The position numbers were made by a program, and so were the translations under genes. DNA of 64,000 nt from Ilyomonas sp965199845 (GTDB lineage Bacteria > Bacteroidota > Bacteroidia > Chitinophagales > Chitinophagaceae), in NCBI GenBank assembly GCA_965199845.1, contig CBDATZ010000039.1:1-64000 (forward strand), in the 5' to 3' direction. The notes under the pieces are model-generated. The model made no database searches and had not been told where the DNA came from. It worked only from the letters and a program-made list of their open reading frames with translations. Shown piece after piece: positions 18,538 to 29,400 of the stretch (the first letter of the stretch is position 1; every line of letters begins with the position of its first letter).

Positions 18538-19506
18538 TTATTGGGAAGAAGCCATAACAGCCAGCGATAAAGCTGCCATATCACCAATATTTTCCTTCAA
18601 ACCAACAGGAATAATTTTACAATCTTTATATGAATCGGATATGGCTTCCTGCGCGATTACTTCATTCATATAAGGAATCAATAAATCATGCGCCCGACCA
18701 AAAATGCTTCCCAGCAAAATGACTTGTGGGTTTAAAATATCAATGAGTAATGAAAGACCTCGGCCCAGATAAAAGCCACAGATTTTATATATTTCTTTAG
18801 CCAGTTCATCGCCGGCGTACGCCGCTTCTGCAACCATCTTAGCCGTAAGATTTGGCAAGTCATCAAGACTATTGCAAAACGATACTTTTTCTCCAACCTG
18901 AATCTTTTCTCTTACCTTAATTTGCGCAATCTGGGCAAGCCCGCCGCCGCTGCACCAGCCTTCAAAAGAACCGGCTTTACCAAACCCAACCGGTCCCATT
19001 TCCGATAACCGCAAATGACCGACTTCGCCAGCCAAATCGTTCGTTCCCGAGTAGAGCTTATTATTTAAAATCAACCCCGCTCCCATGCCTGTTCCAAAGG
19101 TTAAGAAGATCAAATTTTCATACCCTTTACCAGCTCCGTATTTCCATTCGGCAACGGCGCAGGCATTGGCATCATTCTGCAAAAATGTTTTAATACCAAA
19201 ACGTTTTTCGGCAATCTCAACAATAGGAATATTCAACCAACCCGGCAGGTTTGGCGGCGCAACGATAATTCCTTTTTTACTGTTTAAAGGACCACCGCAA
19301 CTAATGCCAATACCTTCAATATTTGTAAGAGAAATTTGCTGTTCGTACAATAGATTTTCCGCTTCTGAAAACAACAGTTCAATCATTTCATAAGGAGGCT
19401 TGTCAGTTGGTAAAACTTTCTTGGTATGTATATCAATTGTATCATCGTTTTGCTTGCCCAATACAATCGCGCATTTCGTTCCACCGATATCAAATCCTAA
19501 CAACAT
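18538..19506 (-). CDS. ROK family sugar kinase (likely fructokinase or glucokinase)
   Basis: 322 aa cytoplasmic kinase. The ATP site FDIGGTKCAIV, the catalytic Asp in LQNDANACAVAEW and the glycine-rich FLTFGTGMGAGLIL are intact. The family zinc motif normally found after EVGH (CxCGxxGC) is replaced by a segment reading GFGKAGSFEGWCSGGG with a single Cys. There is no N-terminal helix-turn-helix, so it is an enzyme and not a ROK repressor. Between an MFS sugar porter and a GH32 gene, the natural substrate would be fructose released by the locus; glucose or mannose cannot be excluded. Confidence 0.82.
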   Translation of the reverse strand: MLLGFDIGGTKCAIVLGKQNDDTIDIHTKKVLPTDKPPYEMIELLFSEAENLLYEQQISLTNIEGIGISCGGPLNSKKGIIVAPPNLPGWLNIPIVEIAEKRFGIKTFLQNDANACAVAEWKYGAGKGYENLIFLTFGTGMGAGLILNNKLYSGTNDLAGEVGHLRLSEMGPVGFGKAGSFEGWCSGGGLAQIAQIKVREKIQVGEKVSFCNSLDDLPNLTAKMVAEAAYAGDELAKEIYKICGFYLGRGLSLLIDILNPQVILLGSIFGRAHDLLIPYMNEVIAQEAISDSYKDCKIIPVGLKENIGDMAALSLAVMASSQ

Positions 19507-19556
19507 AACATTTTTTTTGGTTGATAAATCACTTATTAAAGTTGTTTGATTTATTC

Positions 19557-20987
19557 TTATAATGAACGTGGCGTTCCACCGTTACGCCAATGTTTTTCAA
19601 TGTCTTCCAGCGATTTTCCTTTTGTTTCAGGAATAAAATACCAGCCCCATATCAAACCGATAACACAAACAATTGAGTACAACCAAAACGTAGATGCAAT
19701 ACCGATTCCGTTAACTAATTTGAGAAATGTAAATGCTATAATGGCATTGAATCCCCAATGTGCCAACGATCCGATACTCATTCCAACGCCACGCACAGAT
19801 AAAGGGAAAACCTCTGAAATAAGTAGCCATCCTAATGGCGCTAAACTGATGGCAATAAACACGATATAAAGCACAATACTTAGCACAGCTAAATAAGGAA
19901 GGCTTGCGCCCAGTGCGTCTTTAAAATAAAAACATAAACCAAGAAGGGCAAGAGAAGGAATCATTCCAAACATGCCGATTTTATAAAGCTTTCTTCTGCC
20001 GACTCTGTCCAACAACAATACAGATACAAAGCAGGCAAGTACATTCATTCCGCCAATAATAATAGCCGGTAAAATAGATTGGGTATTGCTTACAATGCCT
20101 GCCATGTGAAAGATAACAGGTGAATAATAAATGATTGTATTGACACCGGAAAATTGTTGAAAAAAGAAGATGCCAATTGTTATGATCAAAGCATAGCGAA
20201 GCCAGGGTTTTAATATTTCTTTTGAAGAAACTTTTTGTTGTTTCGACAACGCATCTTCCTCTCTGAGTCCTTGTAAAGTTTCATCAATCATATCCGGATC
20301 TTCGATGGTTTCGAGCACCGCTTTACCTTGTTCCCAACGACCTTTGCTAATCAGCCAACGTGGCGTTTCGGGCAGAAATAACATGCCGACTAATAAGATC
20401 ACCGCAGGTATAAAACCAACCGCAAACATCCATCTCCATGATTCTAAATTGTTATCATCCGATATCCAGTAATCTGCTACATAAGATACCAATATACCAA
20501 TCGTAATCATTAGTTGGTTAAGTGTCACCAAAGCGCCCCGCCGCCTGGATGGCGACACTTCTGCAATGTACATCGGCACTACAAAAGAAGTAATACCAAT
20601 AGCAAAACCAATCAGGATGCGCATAACAATAAGCATGTTTATACTTGATGCATACGTACATCCAATGGCACCAATTGAGAAGATAACGGCATTAATGATA
20701 ATCATTTTTTTCCTGCCTAAATAATCAGATAATTTTCCGCTTACAATGGCTCCGATAATAGCGCCTACCAACACAGTTGTGGTAATCCATTCAATGTTAG
20801 AATCGGTCAGATGCCAGTATTCTTTTAGAAACGGAAGCGCACCGGAAATAACGCCGGTATCAAACCCAAACAGCAACCCGCCGGTAGCTGCTACAGCTGC
20901 CATTAGCAATACTTTTGGCTTTAGTTTACTAGTACCCGAAATCGGCTTGTTTGACAAATTTTTATCTTTTGCTACAATCGTTGTCAT
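19557..20987 (-). CDS. MFS sugar porter (SP family)
   Basis: 476 aa with twelve predicted membrane helices. Sugar-porter signatures are all present: GFDTGVISGAL in helix 1, DYLGRKKM and DRVGRRKLYK in the cytoplasmic loops, PETPRWLISKGR after helix 6, QQFSGVNTIIYYSPVIF in helix 7 and PETKGKSLEDIE at the end. It should import a hexose by proton symport across the inner membrane. It lies 50 nt upstream of the ROK kinase, so transport and phosphorylation form a pair; fructose is the best guess from context. Confidence 0.9.
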   Translation of the reverse strand: MTTIVAKDKNLSNKPISGTSKLKPKVLLMAAVAATGGLLFGFDTGVISGALPFLKEYWHLTDSNIEWITTTVLVGAIIGAIVSGKLSDYLGRKKMIIINAVIFSIGAIGCTYASSINMLIVMRILIGFAIGITSFVVPMYIAEVSPSRRRGALVTLNQLMITIGILVSYVADYWISDDNNLESWRWMFAVGFIPAVILLVGMLFLPETPRWLISKGRWEQGKAVLETIEDPDMIDETLQGLREEDALSKQQKVSSKEILKPWLRYALIITIGIFFFQQFSGVNTIIYYSPVIFHMAGIVSNTQSILPAIIIGGMNVLACFVSVLLLDRVGRRKLYKIGMFGMIPSLALLGLCFYFKDALGASLPYLAVLSIVLYIVFIAISLAPLGWLLISEVFPLSVRGVGMSIGSLAHWGFNAIIAFTFLKLVNGIGIASTFWLYSIVCVIGLIWGWYFIPETKGKSLEDIEKHWRNGGTPRSL

Positions 20988-21366
20988 GTTGTGTATATGT
21001 TTTATTTGGCTTAATTACAATGAATGAGAAACAAATAATAATTACCCATTTAGCTCTTAATCAAAAAGAACAGAATGATATGATCTCAGGCATAACAACA
21101 GAAAATGCTTTCGATAAAATACATTCTTGTACAACATGATTTCAACTCATGTTTACATACCTTTTCAAAAAAGAATTTTACCAATTGTATAACCGCTATT
21201 TATCGCTATAACAGATCGGTTATTGAACTTGTTTACGCAGTTTTATCAATATAAAATTGTTGCCTGTTCTTTATTATTGTGTTGACGTTTGCACCTCTTT
21301 ATAATGAGCATGAATACCAGATAGCAATCGTTTTATTAAATGCTTTTATCAAATAGAGAATCAGCT
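20988..21366. other. 379-nt intergenic region upstream of the sugar porter
   Basis: No coding potential is recognised. It should contain the promoter of the minus-strand porter/kinase/GH32 genes. It holds one good candidate LacI site (21321-21333) and an AACAGATCGGTT near-palindrome around 21208-21219. No terminator for the upstream GH172 gene is obvious. Confidence 0.5.
21321..21333. promoter_or_regulatory. candidate LacI operator (ATAGCAATCGTTT)
   Basis: This 13-mer is identical to 29813-29825 upstream of susC and shares the AnCGnT core of the palindromes at 32659 and 33747. It lies about 335 nt upstream of the porter start and just past the 3' end of the GH172 gene, so it could serve the porter/kinase transcript at a distance. 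Confidence 0.5.
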
Positions 21367-22968
21367 TTATTGTCTTCCTTTTGCGCCAGAAAATCCATAC
21401 CAGTAAGTAACAACTGAAGCGTCTATTGTTCCGTTTTGCCAGCCCAGCATTTCCAATGTATAATTGAAGCTTTTAGTAAATGGTACGACATCTAAATTTC
21501 GTGTTCTGGTAAACGTATTGTCGCCATAAGAATCCACAAAATCCGCTCTTGTTGCATTGGCAAATGGTGTTTGATACAGAACAACCGGCGCCCACGATGT
21601 ATTAAAATAATCTTCTGTTCCGGTACCAAACTCGGATGGAAATTTTTCTCCGTCAATCCACAACTTCTGGTCGCCTTCGCCATACCAGTAATGCATGTGG
21701 TTATTAACAGAAAAGGTTTCGCCGGCAAAAACGCCTTTCCCTTCTATTTTGTTTAAGCTCCATTCACCTACCGCAGCGGTATCAGATTTTGTAATGGCAA
21801 TATTATTTTCTTCCTTCCAGTCGGCATGAAAATACATGGTGTTGCTATCCCATTTATAGGAAGACGTTGTAGCTGACAGACTTACTTTGATGTCTTTTTT
21901 ACCTCCATTCTGAATGCTGATGGAAGCTGACTTTTGATAAGGCATTACCCAACGGCTAATCATTTCTTTATCACCGGTTACAGTTCTATACCAGCTTTGT
22001 ATTTCTTTGCCGCCAATACCACTGCCGGAGAAGAGATCTAACGGACAAGAAACCGTTTCATTACCATCAAATGTTATTTTCAATATGGTAGAATGTAAAG
22101 CGTTTGAATAAGCACTTGTATCGTTGATAGTCAGCTTTATTTTAAGTGATGTAATGGCTGAAGAACCGGCTGGCAATTTTAGCTGCATTGACTTACCGGC
22201 TTCAATATCGCCTTCGATTTTTGATTTGGTTCCTTTGGTATCATTCACCGGATGAAGTAATGTTTCGCTGGTTTTATCGGCCAGATCTTTTATACTTTTA
22301 AAATCTGTCGAAGCAAACGTATTCACCTTTGTGCCAGCCGCATATTTGCGATAATTGATTTGATAATAACGAGGTTGTTTTATTACTGAATCTGCATCTT
22401 CCCAGGTTATCTTACAATGCTTTGCAAATGGCATTGGCAGGTAAAGATTACTACCGCCTTTTTCTTTAGGTTCATAACTTGAATGTGCCAGCAAAAGCCC
22501 TTTACCGACAGGCAATACCATCTTCATTAAATCGTAAGCGGGTATCGTTATATCAGGTTGTGTTTGGTTATCAAAATAAACCCGCAAAGTTCCATCCCGT
22601 TTAAATGTGGTAAGCCAAAATCGAATAATAGCACCGGGTCCATCGGCATCTATCATTACGTATTCTTTATGACCGTTTGTTTGTTCTGTACGAATGAATT
22701 GAGACGCGTCAGCATTGGCAAACCATCCCGGTTTATCAGGCGAAACAGATTTCCTGTCGTAGCTGCTTGCCTGTAATTCCTGGTAATACGGATCTGGCCA
22801 TTTCGTAACAGCCGAAGGATCGGTTAAGTCTTTTAATAACGACGCTGCTGTAACTACTTTTTGCGCTAACGATGCTTGTATAGTTGTAACTACAAAACAG
22901 AATAAAATAAAAGGTTTTATCCGCTTGATGATAGACAGAGAGGCAGAGACTTTTTGTTCTTTATACAT
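21367..22968 (-). CDS. DUF2961 / GH172 family protein (long form)
   Basis: 533 aa with an N-terminal signal peptide (FCFVVTTIQASLAQKV). The DUF2961 fold is recognisable from VMIDADGPGAIIRFWLT, VYFDNQTQPDI, LYLPMPFAKHCKITW and the conserved WYGEGDQKLWIDGEKF plus FGTGTEDYF. The two glutamates in GEGD and GTED are 21 residues apart, as I recall for the catalytic pair of the characterised GH172 difructose-anhydride enzyme. GH172 members act on alpha-furanosyl linkages (difructose dianhydride I, alpha-D-arabinofuranose). Inside a GH32 locus, an alpha-fructofuranosyl substrate is plausible. It is 55 nt downstream of a GH32 gene in the same direction. Confidence 0.82.
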   Translation of the reverse strand: MYKEQKVSASLSIIKRIKPFILFCFVVTTIQASLAQKVVTAASLLKDLTDPSAVTKWPDPYYQELQASSYDRKSVSPDKPGWFANADASQFIRTEQTNGHKEYVMIDADGPGAIIRFWLTTFKRDGTLRVYFDNQTQPDITIPAYDLMKMVLPVGKGLLLAHSSYEPKEKGGSNLYLPMPFAKHCKITWEDADSVIKQPRYYQINYRKYAAGTKVNTFASTDFKSIKDLADKTSETLLHPVNDTKGTKSKIEGDIEAGKSMQLKLPAGSSAITSLKIKLTINDTSAYSNALHSTILKITFDGNETVSCPLDLFSGSGIGGKEIQSWYRTVTGDKEMISRWVMPYQKSASISIQNGGKKDIKVSLSATTSSYKWDSNTMYFHADWKEENNIAITKSDTAAVGEWSLNKIEGKGVFAGETFSVNNHMHYWYGEGDQKLWIDGEKFPSEFGTGTEDYFNTSWAPVVLYQTPFANATRADFVDSYGDNTFTRTRNLDVVPFTKSFNYTLEMLGWQNGTIDASVVTYWYGFSGAKGRQ

Positions 22969-23023
22969 AAGTTCAAAGATTTATTTTGATAAATCCAACG
23001 AAGAGCGATTACATAAAAATCTG

Positions 23024-24541
23024 TTATTGTTGTTTCGCGAAATCGAACATGCGCAAAGATTCTGCTTTTACATTACCGCCTTCGGCAAACAATGAAAATT
23101 TCGTAGCATCTGTTTGTGGAAATAGATATGTAGTGATTACTTTTTCACCATCGTTAGCAAATACTTCCAGAGAAGATTTATCAAGCAAAACCTGCAATTT
23201 TATTTTACCATTTACAGTCTTTACAGTAACCTTTAACGGATGAACTTCTTCGCCATTTACAGGTGCTAAGGTTAGCTCATTTGTTTCTGTATTATAAGTG
23301 ATTGTTGTCGCGCTGGCTTTATCTTTTGATTGAGTTAATTTGAATCCAAAACTCTTTGCTGAACCGATAGCAAATGTGGCATCAATCCAATTTGCATTTG
23401 CATTGAATGAACCGGCAGAATTCAATGGCAGTTCTTCGTTATTTATGGTTAGATTTTTCTTTTCTGTTTTGTTTCCTGATAGTTTAGAGAGATTTTCGGT
23501 AATAACAGTTGAAGGCTGTTGAATCAATCTCAAACCTTCACTTGTAGTTCGCAAACTTAAATCTCTCGGGATAGAAAATTGCCCGCGCCACGGATAAGTT
23601 GGCTGTTTTAAAGGAACCATCCAGCCCACTAAAATCTCTTTGCCCTGCGGATGATTGTTATAAGGAATGGCGGCATAAAATGTATTGCCTTCATCAACCG
23701 TTAAATAAGAGGTTCCTTCATTTTCATTAGCAAATGTTTTACCATCAAAATTGCCAATGAAATACTGCATAAACGGTCCTTCATGTGGTCCCCAACTGGA
23801 AACAAAAAGTACCCATTTCCTCTTATTGTTATTGCCGTCTACAGGCAACTGAATTAAGGAAGGACATTCCCAGGCACGTTCATGAAAGCCTTCTTTATTA
23901 TTGCCAAATTCACTTAACAATGTCCATTCTTTTAAGTTGGGTGAACTGTAAAAGCGAACTGCATGTTCCTGTGGCATCGCTACTACCATCACCCATTTTT
24001 TAAGTTGCTCATTCCATCTTACGTTCGGGTCTCTGAAGTCTAACTTTTGTAAATCCAGCACCGGATTTTTATCATAGTTTGTATAAGTCATTCCGTCATC
24101 ATTGCTATAGGCAACATGTTGTGTTTCCAGCTTTCTGTTTGGCTGATGAACTGTATAAATAGCAACCAAACAACTACCATTTTTACAAAAGCCGCTGGTG
24201 TTGTTTTTATCTTCTACCACGCAGCCTGAAAAGCGCCAGTTTGTGTCTTTGTCAATCGTTTCAGGAATAGCGACAGGCAGATGTTTCCAGGTTATCAAAT
24301 CCTTGCTGGTAGCGTGTCCCCAACTCATGTGCCCCCATCTATTTTCAAATGGATTCTGCTGATTGTATAACTGGTATTCGCCGTTATAGTAAATCAATCC
24401 GTTTGGATCATTTGTCCAGTTTTTAGCGGGTGTAAAATGATATACCGGTCGCCATTGCGGCGTTGGTGTCGTATCGGTTTGCGCAAACAATAAGGCAGAT
24501 AGAAAAAAGGTAGTAGCGCAAAGCAATAATCGTTTTTTCAT
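23024..24541 (-). CDS. GH32 family beta-fructosidase (levanase/inulinase/invertase type)
   Basis: 505 aa with a signal peptide (FFLSALLFAQTD). This is a canonical GH32 enzyme: NWTNDPNGLIYYNG holds the nucleophile, LDFRDPNVRW the transition-state Asp and WECPSLIQL the acid/base Glu. The propeller spans about residues 30-345 and the C-terminal beta-sandwich about 350-500 (LLDKSSLEVFANDGE). It should release fructose from levan, inulin or oligofructosides in the periplasm or outside. Exo versus endo action cannot be decided from sequence. It lies between susD and the first GH172 gene. Confidence 0.92.
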   Translation of the reverse strand: MKKRLLLCATTFFLSALLFAQTDTTPTPQWRPVYHFTPAKNWTNDPNGLIYYNGEYQLYNQQNPFENRWGHMSWGHATSKDLITWKHLPVAIPETIDKDTNWRFSGCVVEDKNNTSGFCKNGSCLVAIYTVHQPNRKLETQHVAYSNDDGMTYTNYDKNPVLDLQKLDFRDPNVRWNEQLKKWVMVVAMPQEHAVRFYSSPNLKEWTLLSEFGNNKEGFHERAWECPSLIQLPVDGNNNKRKWVLFVSSWGPHEGPFMQYFIGNFDGKTFANENEGTSYLTVDEGNTFYAAIPYNNHPQGKEILVGWMVPLKQPTYPWRGQFSIPRDLSLRTTSEGLRLIQQPSTVITENLSKLSGNKTEKKNLTINNEELPLNSAGSFNANANWIDATFAIGSAKSFGFKLTQSKDKASATTITYNTETNELTLAPVNGEEVHPLKVTVKTVNGKIKLQVLLDKSSLEVFANDGEKVITTYLFPQTDATKFSLFAEGGNVKAESLRMFDFAKQQ

Positions 24542-24650
24542 TGTGTGTTGTTAAGTCGTTTTCAAAATAACCTTATGTTGTTCTTGGCTTTATATTCTCT
24601 TGCGAAAAGAATAATTATTTTATCTCTGTTTTTATTAATCTGCATTTTAA

Positions 24651-24672
24651 AAGGAAGGTAGAAACCTTCCTT
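24651..24672 (-). terminator. intrinsic terminator after the susCD pair
   Basis: AAGGAAGGT (24651-24659), a short AGAA loop and ACCTTCCTT (24664-24672) form a 9-bp hairpin. On the minus strand it is followed by TTTAAAA. It lies 36 nt past the susD stop, so the GH32 gene beyond it may need its own promoter or read-through. Confidence 0.65.
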
Positions 24673-24707
24673 CAAGATTTAATAATCACTAACTGCTTGT
24701 CAAAAAA

Positions 24708-26414
24708 TTAATAACCGGGATTCTGCTTATATAAACCATTTGTAAACGTAATTTCAGACTGCGGAATTGGTAAATATTCATCTCTGCCTGCCGTAAAATG
24801 TGCGGTTGATAAAAAGGTTCGCCTTGTTTTTTCAACATCTATATATGCATTCAAAGTTTGTTCGGCTATGCCCCATCTTACCAAGTCAAAAAAGCGTTCT
24901 CCTTCGGTAGCAAACTCTAAACGTCTTTCCCAGCGTAAAGCCTGGCGGGCATAATCCTGTGTCCATCCTGTAGAAGGATATTCTTTTACATTATACTTGG
25001 TCGGTAATGTACCATCAGCTTTCTTTAGTCGTCCGGTACTCGCTGCTGCTCTTACCCTGATTTGATTGATTAGTGGCAATGCTAAATCTTGCTGCCCCAA
25101 TTCAATATAAGCTTCTGCCTGCATTAACAAAATATCATCATATCTTATCACATCAATGTTCTTGGCAGTACCCATAAATGGTCCGAGCTTATAGTAAGAT
25201 GCGCTGGTGGCTAATTGCTGCGCGCGCATACTGTGAAAGTTACCATATACACCCGGATCGCGAACCCAACTATTGCTGTATGGCACATCAGGATTGTACT
25301 TATACGGATGACCATCTATACCAACCGTATGGTCGAGACGAACATCAAAAGTTTGTGTGTTTATATCTGCAATGGTATTATTGAAACTTGTGAAGTTGGG
25401 CAATCCATTCGCATCTGTTGTAAATGCATTTACCAGGTTTTGGCTGGGTGCATGAAAACCGCAACAGCCATATTGCGGCGCTCCGCTTGGATACGTTACG
25501 CCTTCTTCAAAATCAAGCCGACTGCTGGTTGTACCATCATTGATAGTAAATTGGATGGCAAAAACAGATTCAGGACCATTTTCGGTTTCAGCTAAAAAGT
25601 TATCGGCAATGTCGGCACTCAATGAATATTTTCCTGATGCAATCACATCCTGTAAAAGGGTAACCACTTCCTGTAAGCGGGTTGGATTGATACCTGTTAC
25701 ATGATGTTTTTCGTCTTGCTCGTAAGCCTGGTATAATTTAGTTTTAGCTAAATAAGCTTCAGCCGCATATTTATTGGCTCGCGCCAGTTCCGGTTGTGTT
25801 TCAGGCAGATTATCAACAGCATATTGAAAATCGGCAGCGATTTTACTCCAGGAGTCATCATTGCTTAAATCATTTGATGTTTTAAGAATGTCTTCTGTTG
25901 TTGCTGTTTCATCAAAAATGGGAATATTCTTATACAATATTTTCATGAAGAAATAGCTGTGTGCTCGTAGAAAATGCAACTCGCCTAAGCGGGTTTGCTT
26001 GTTTGGAAAGTCAGCATCAGAAAGTGCACTTACAGCACGTATAGCCGCATTCGCACGAGAGATTGATTTAAACAAGTTCGTCCAGCTACGAGGCACATAG
26101 ATGCCCATTGTTGGCGTAACGGTATTGTAGTGTTCCATCTGGTCAACTTCAACCTGGTCACCGGTTCCACCGCCGCCTTTGTAAGCATCATCAGAACGGA
26201 CGCTGCCATAAGCCCATTTACTAAAAATCGGCCCAATCGGGTCGCCGTTTCCGATAGACGCATAAGCAGCTGTAACCAAACCTTCAGCAGCTATGGGTGA
26301 AGTTAAATCGGAAGCTGATAATACACCGGCAGGCGTATAATCCAAAGCTTTTTTACAGGAACCTAAAACAAGTATTCCTGATGCGATAAACGCAGTTATA
26401 ATTAGTTTTTTCAT
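24708..26414 (-). CDS. SusD/RagB family nutrient-binding lipoprotein (fructan locus)
   Basis: 568 aa. Signal peptide with lipobox (VLGSCKKAL). SusD features are clear: LGELHFLRAHSYFFMKILY, ILLMQAEAYIELGQQ, RWERRLEFATEGERFFDLVRWG and the final LYKQNPGY. It should bind the polysaccharide or oligosaccharide at the surface and feed the SusC barrel encoded 21 nt upstream. The start is the ATG at 26414; a TTG two codons earlier is less likely. The fructan assignment comes from the surrounding GH32 and GH172 genes. Confidence 0.92.
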   Translation of the reverse strand: MKKLIITAFIASGILVLGSCKKALDYTPAGVLSASDLTSPIAAEGLVTAAYASIGNGDPIGPIFSKWAYGSVRSDDAYKGGGGTGDQVEVDQMEHYNTVTPTMGIYVPRSWTNLFKSISRANAAIRAVSALSDADFPNKQTRLGELHFLRAHSYFFMKILYKNIPIFDETATTEDILKTSNDLSNDDSWSKIAADFQYAVDNLPETQPELARANKYAAEAYLAKTKLYQAYEQDEKHHVTGINPTRLQEVVTLLQDVIASGKYSLSADIADNFLAETENGPESVFAIQFTINDGTTSSRLDFEEGVTYPSGAPQYGCCGFHAPSQNLVNAFTTDANGLPNFTSFNNTIADINTQTFDVRLDHTVGIDGHPYKYNPDVPYSNSWVRDPGVYGNFHSMRAQQLATSASYYKLGPFMGTAKNIDVIRYDDILLMQAEAYIELGQQDLALPLINQIRVRAAASTGRLKKADGTLPTKYNVKEYPSTGWTQDYARQALRWERRLEFATEGERFFDLVRWGIAEQTLNAYIDVEKTRRTFLSTAHFTAGRDEYLPIPQSEITFTNGLYKQNPGY

Positions 26415-26435
26415 TTTCAATTTGTTTTAATCTCG

Positions 26436-29400
26436 TTAGAATGAAGCGTTAAGACCAATTGTATAAGTTTTTGGTATTGGCACCGGGTTAATATCAATTC
26501 TTTCCGGATCAGGACTTTCATAGCTTTTGCTTTTAAACCAGAACAGGTTTTCTGCCATGGCAAAGAATCGTATTGTTGAAAACACAGACTTTGGTTTCAG
26601 GCTATATCCTAACTGAATGTTACGCATCTTGAAATATGACGTACTTACCTGGAAATAATCAGACGTGCGTCCTTCATTGTTATTGTCTGTTAATGTTAAA
26701 GCTGGTGTATGCGTATCTGTATGTTGTGGTGTCCAGCCATTAAATACGCCGGGTCCTACATTTTCGCGGCTTCTCATCAGGTTGTTAAAAATGCTGTACA
26801 CATCATATCCCGTTCTGCCCGCTACACCTGAACCAAATATTGACAAATCAAAAGCTTTATAACTTAGATCAATACGTAAACCGTATTCTAATTTAGGAAG
26901 TGTGCTTCCAATCCAGGTTCTGTCGAGGTCATCAATCTTACCATCACCATTAATATCCACGTAACGAATTCTGCCCGGTCCTGCGCCGATTTGTGTGGGC
27001 GCTTTATCTACTTCTTCCTGAGACTGGAAAAGACCATCTGTTTTATAACCGAAAATGTCAAATTGTGAATGACCAATAATTGTATTGATTAGATTGCCTG
27101 CATAAGCGGGCCGTACGGCTTCAGGTAACTCTGTAATTCTATCCCGGAAATGGGCAAAATTTGCCTTTACATCATACGTAAAATTTCCTGTTTTTTGTCC
27201 CTGGTAACCCAATACTAACTCCCAACCTTTGTTTGTTTTTGTTGCGCCGTTTACAGGTTTTGATTGTCCTTCTCCCAAAGCAGAAGCTACAGGTGGTGTA
27301 ATTAAAATACCGGTTGTTTTACGGGAGAAATAATCGAATGATCCATAAATCGTATTTTTAAGAAGAGTAAAATCCAAACCTGCATTAATTTCTTCTGTGC
27401 TTTCCCATTTCAAATCCGGATTGCCTGCCTGTGTTTGAACAAAACCGGAAGGCAGTGTGCCTGTATTTACACCCGTTAAAGAATAAGCCGTACCTACATT
27501 CTGATAAGGTCCCCAAAAGTCTGGAACAAGTTGATTTGAATTGGTTCCGTATCTTGATTCATAGAGCGCAAAACGGGAAATATCACCAATCTGCTGATTG
27601 CCCACACGACCTACACCAAGCCTGAGTTTCAGTTCAGAAAAAACTTTACTGTTCTGCATAAAATTCTCTTTATCTATCTTCCAGCCGACAGAAGCAGCCG
27701 GGAAAATACCATATTGATTATTTGAGCCGAAACGTGATGAACCATCGCGACGAACCGTAACGGCAGCTAGGTATTTATCAGAAAAATTATAATCAATACG
27801 GGCGAACTGAGAGAACAACCGGTTGCCGGTTGTGCTGCCAGAGACGGCTGTATTACCTGTAGCTGCATTCAACGTAAAGTAATCTTCTGTTTGTACAGAA
27901 AAGCCCTGCTTTGTGGTTGATTGAAAGTCAAGATCTGTTTTGATATATTCTGTTCCTACCAGAAAATTGAACTTACTCTTGTCATCCAAATTCAGATTAT
28001 AACGCAGCGTATTGGAAAAAGTAAGACTTAAGAAATGATTTTGGTCATACAGCAAACTGTTGGTTGTGCGGCTTAATGCACCTTCTGAAAAAGTTGGAGC
28101 AATGACTTTGTTGAGATAACGCGCATCATCGGCACCCAGATTTGATCTGAAGAATAAATTTTTGATGGGCTGTACTTCAACGAAAATATTTCCAAAAGTG
28201 CTCAAGCGGTTGGCATTATTCCAGCGCGCCAGGTATTGCATGTGCAACGGGTTATTTCTATCAGAATAGCCGGCACCTAACTCTCCGGCAAACGTTGTCC
28301 CGTCTTTTTGGTAAACCGGAATTGTCGGAGCTAACGTAACAGCCAAACCTGTTGTAGAAGCTCCGCCCAAATCGTTTGTGGTTAGGGTTTCATTTGAATT
28401 GGCTATGTTTAAATTCACGCCAATATTTACTTTACCATTAAAAGCACGGGTTATCGCGTTAATGCTACCGCTCATGCGCTCATAACCGGTATATCGTAAC
28501 ATACCTGTGTTTTTAAGATATCCCAAGCTTATTGCCAAAGACGAGTTCTTGCTGCCAACAGAAGCAGCCAATGTATTGTTTGAAACAATACCCGTTTTAT
28601 ACATTACATCCTGCCAGTCTGTATTACCCGCCGGTGTATTCGGGTCGCCGCCAACAAAAGGCTGAACCGTAACGCCATTTAAAACAGGATTATCAAAATC
28701 GTGGTTCCAATCGAAATTGTAAATTTCGCCATAACCGGCTGCCGGATCCTGCCTGTCGTTTACAGAAGCCTGCCACAAAGCTCTTCCTCTGTCAACAGAA
28801 TTCAGCATCTTAAACCGCATTGATTTTTCTGATTGGGCAGACAGGCTGCTATTCACCTGGAAATCGACTTTGTTGTTTGTATTACCACCATTTTTAGTGG
28901 TTACGATAATAACGCCGTTAGACGCACGTGAACCATAAATAGAGGAAGCAGAAGCATCTTTTAAAACCTGAACCGAAGCAATGGTAGCCGGGTTCAGATT
29001 TTGAAATACTTCAGGTCGTGTAGTTGGAATACCATCTATAACGTACAAAGGATCGTTGTTGCCTAACGTGTTAGCGCCGCGTATCAATATGCGGCTGGTA
29101 GCACCGTTTGGAGAACCGTCTTTTTCAATATACAAACCGGCAACTCTGCCTTGTAAAGCCTGCGCTGTATTTCCGGAGGTGTTATTCCTTACAGCCGGCG
29201 TTAATTCTACAACAGCAACCGCGCCGGTTAAATCCTGTTTTCTTTGCGATGTATAACCCACTACCACTACTTGTGTCAGGCTGGCATTGCCTTCTTCCAT
29301 CGTTACATTGAGGTCTTGTGAAGCGTCTGTAATTTTTATATTCAGATCGTTCATGCCTACATAAGATAAAGTAAGTGTTTCGCCGACAGCAGCGGCAATA

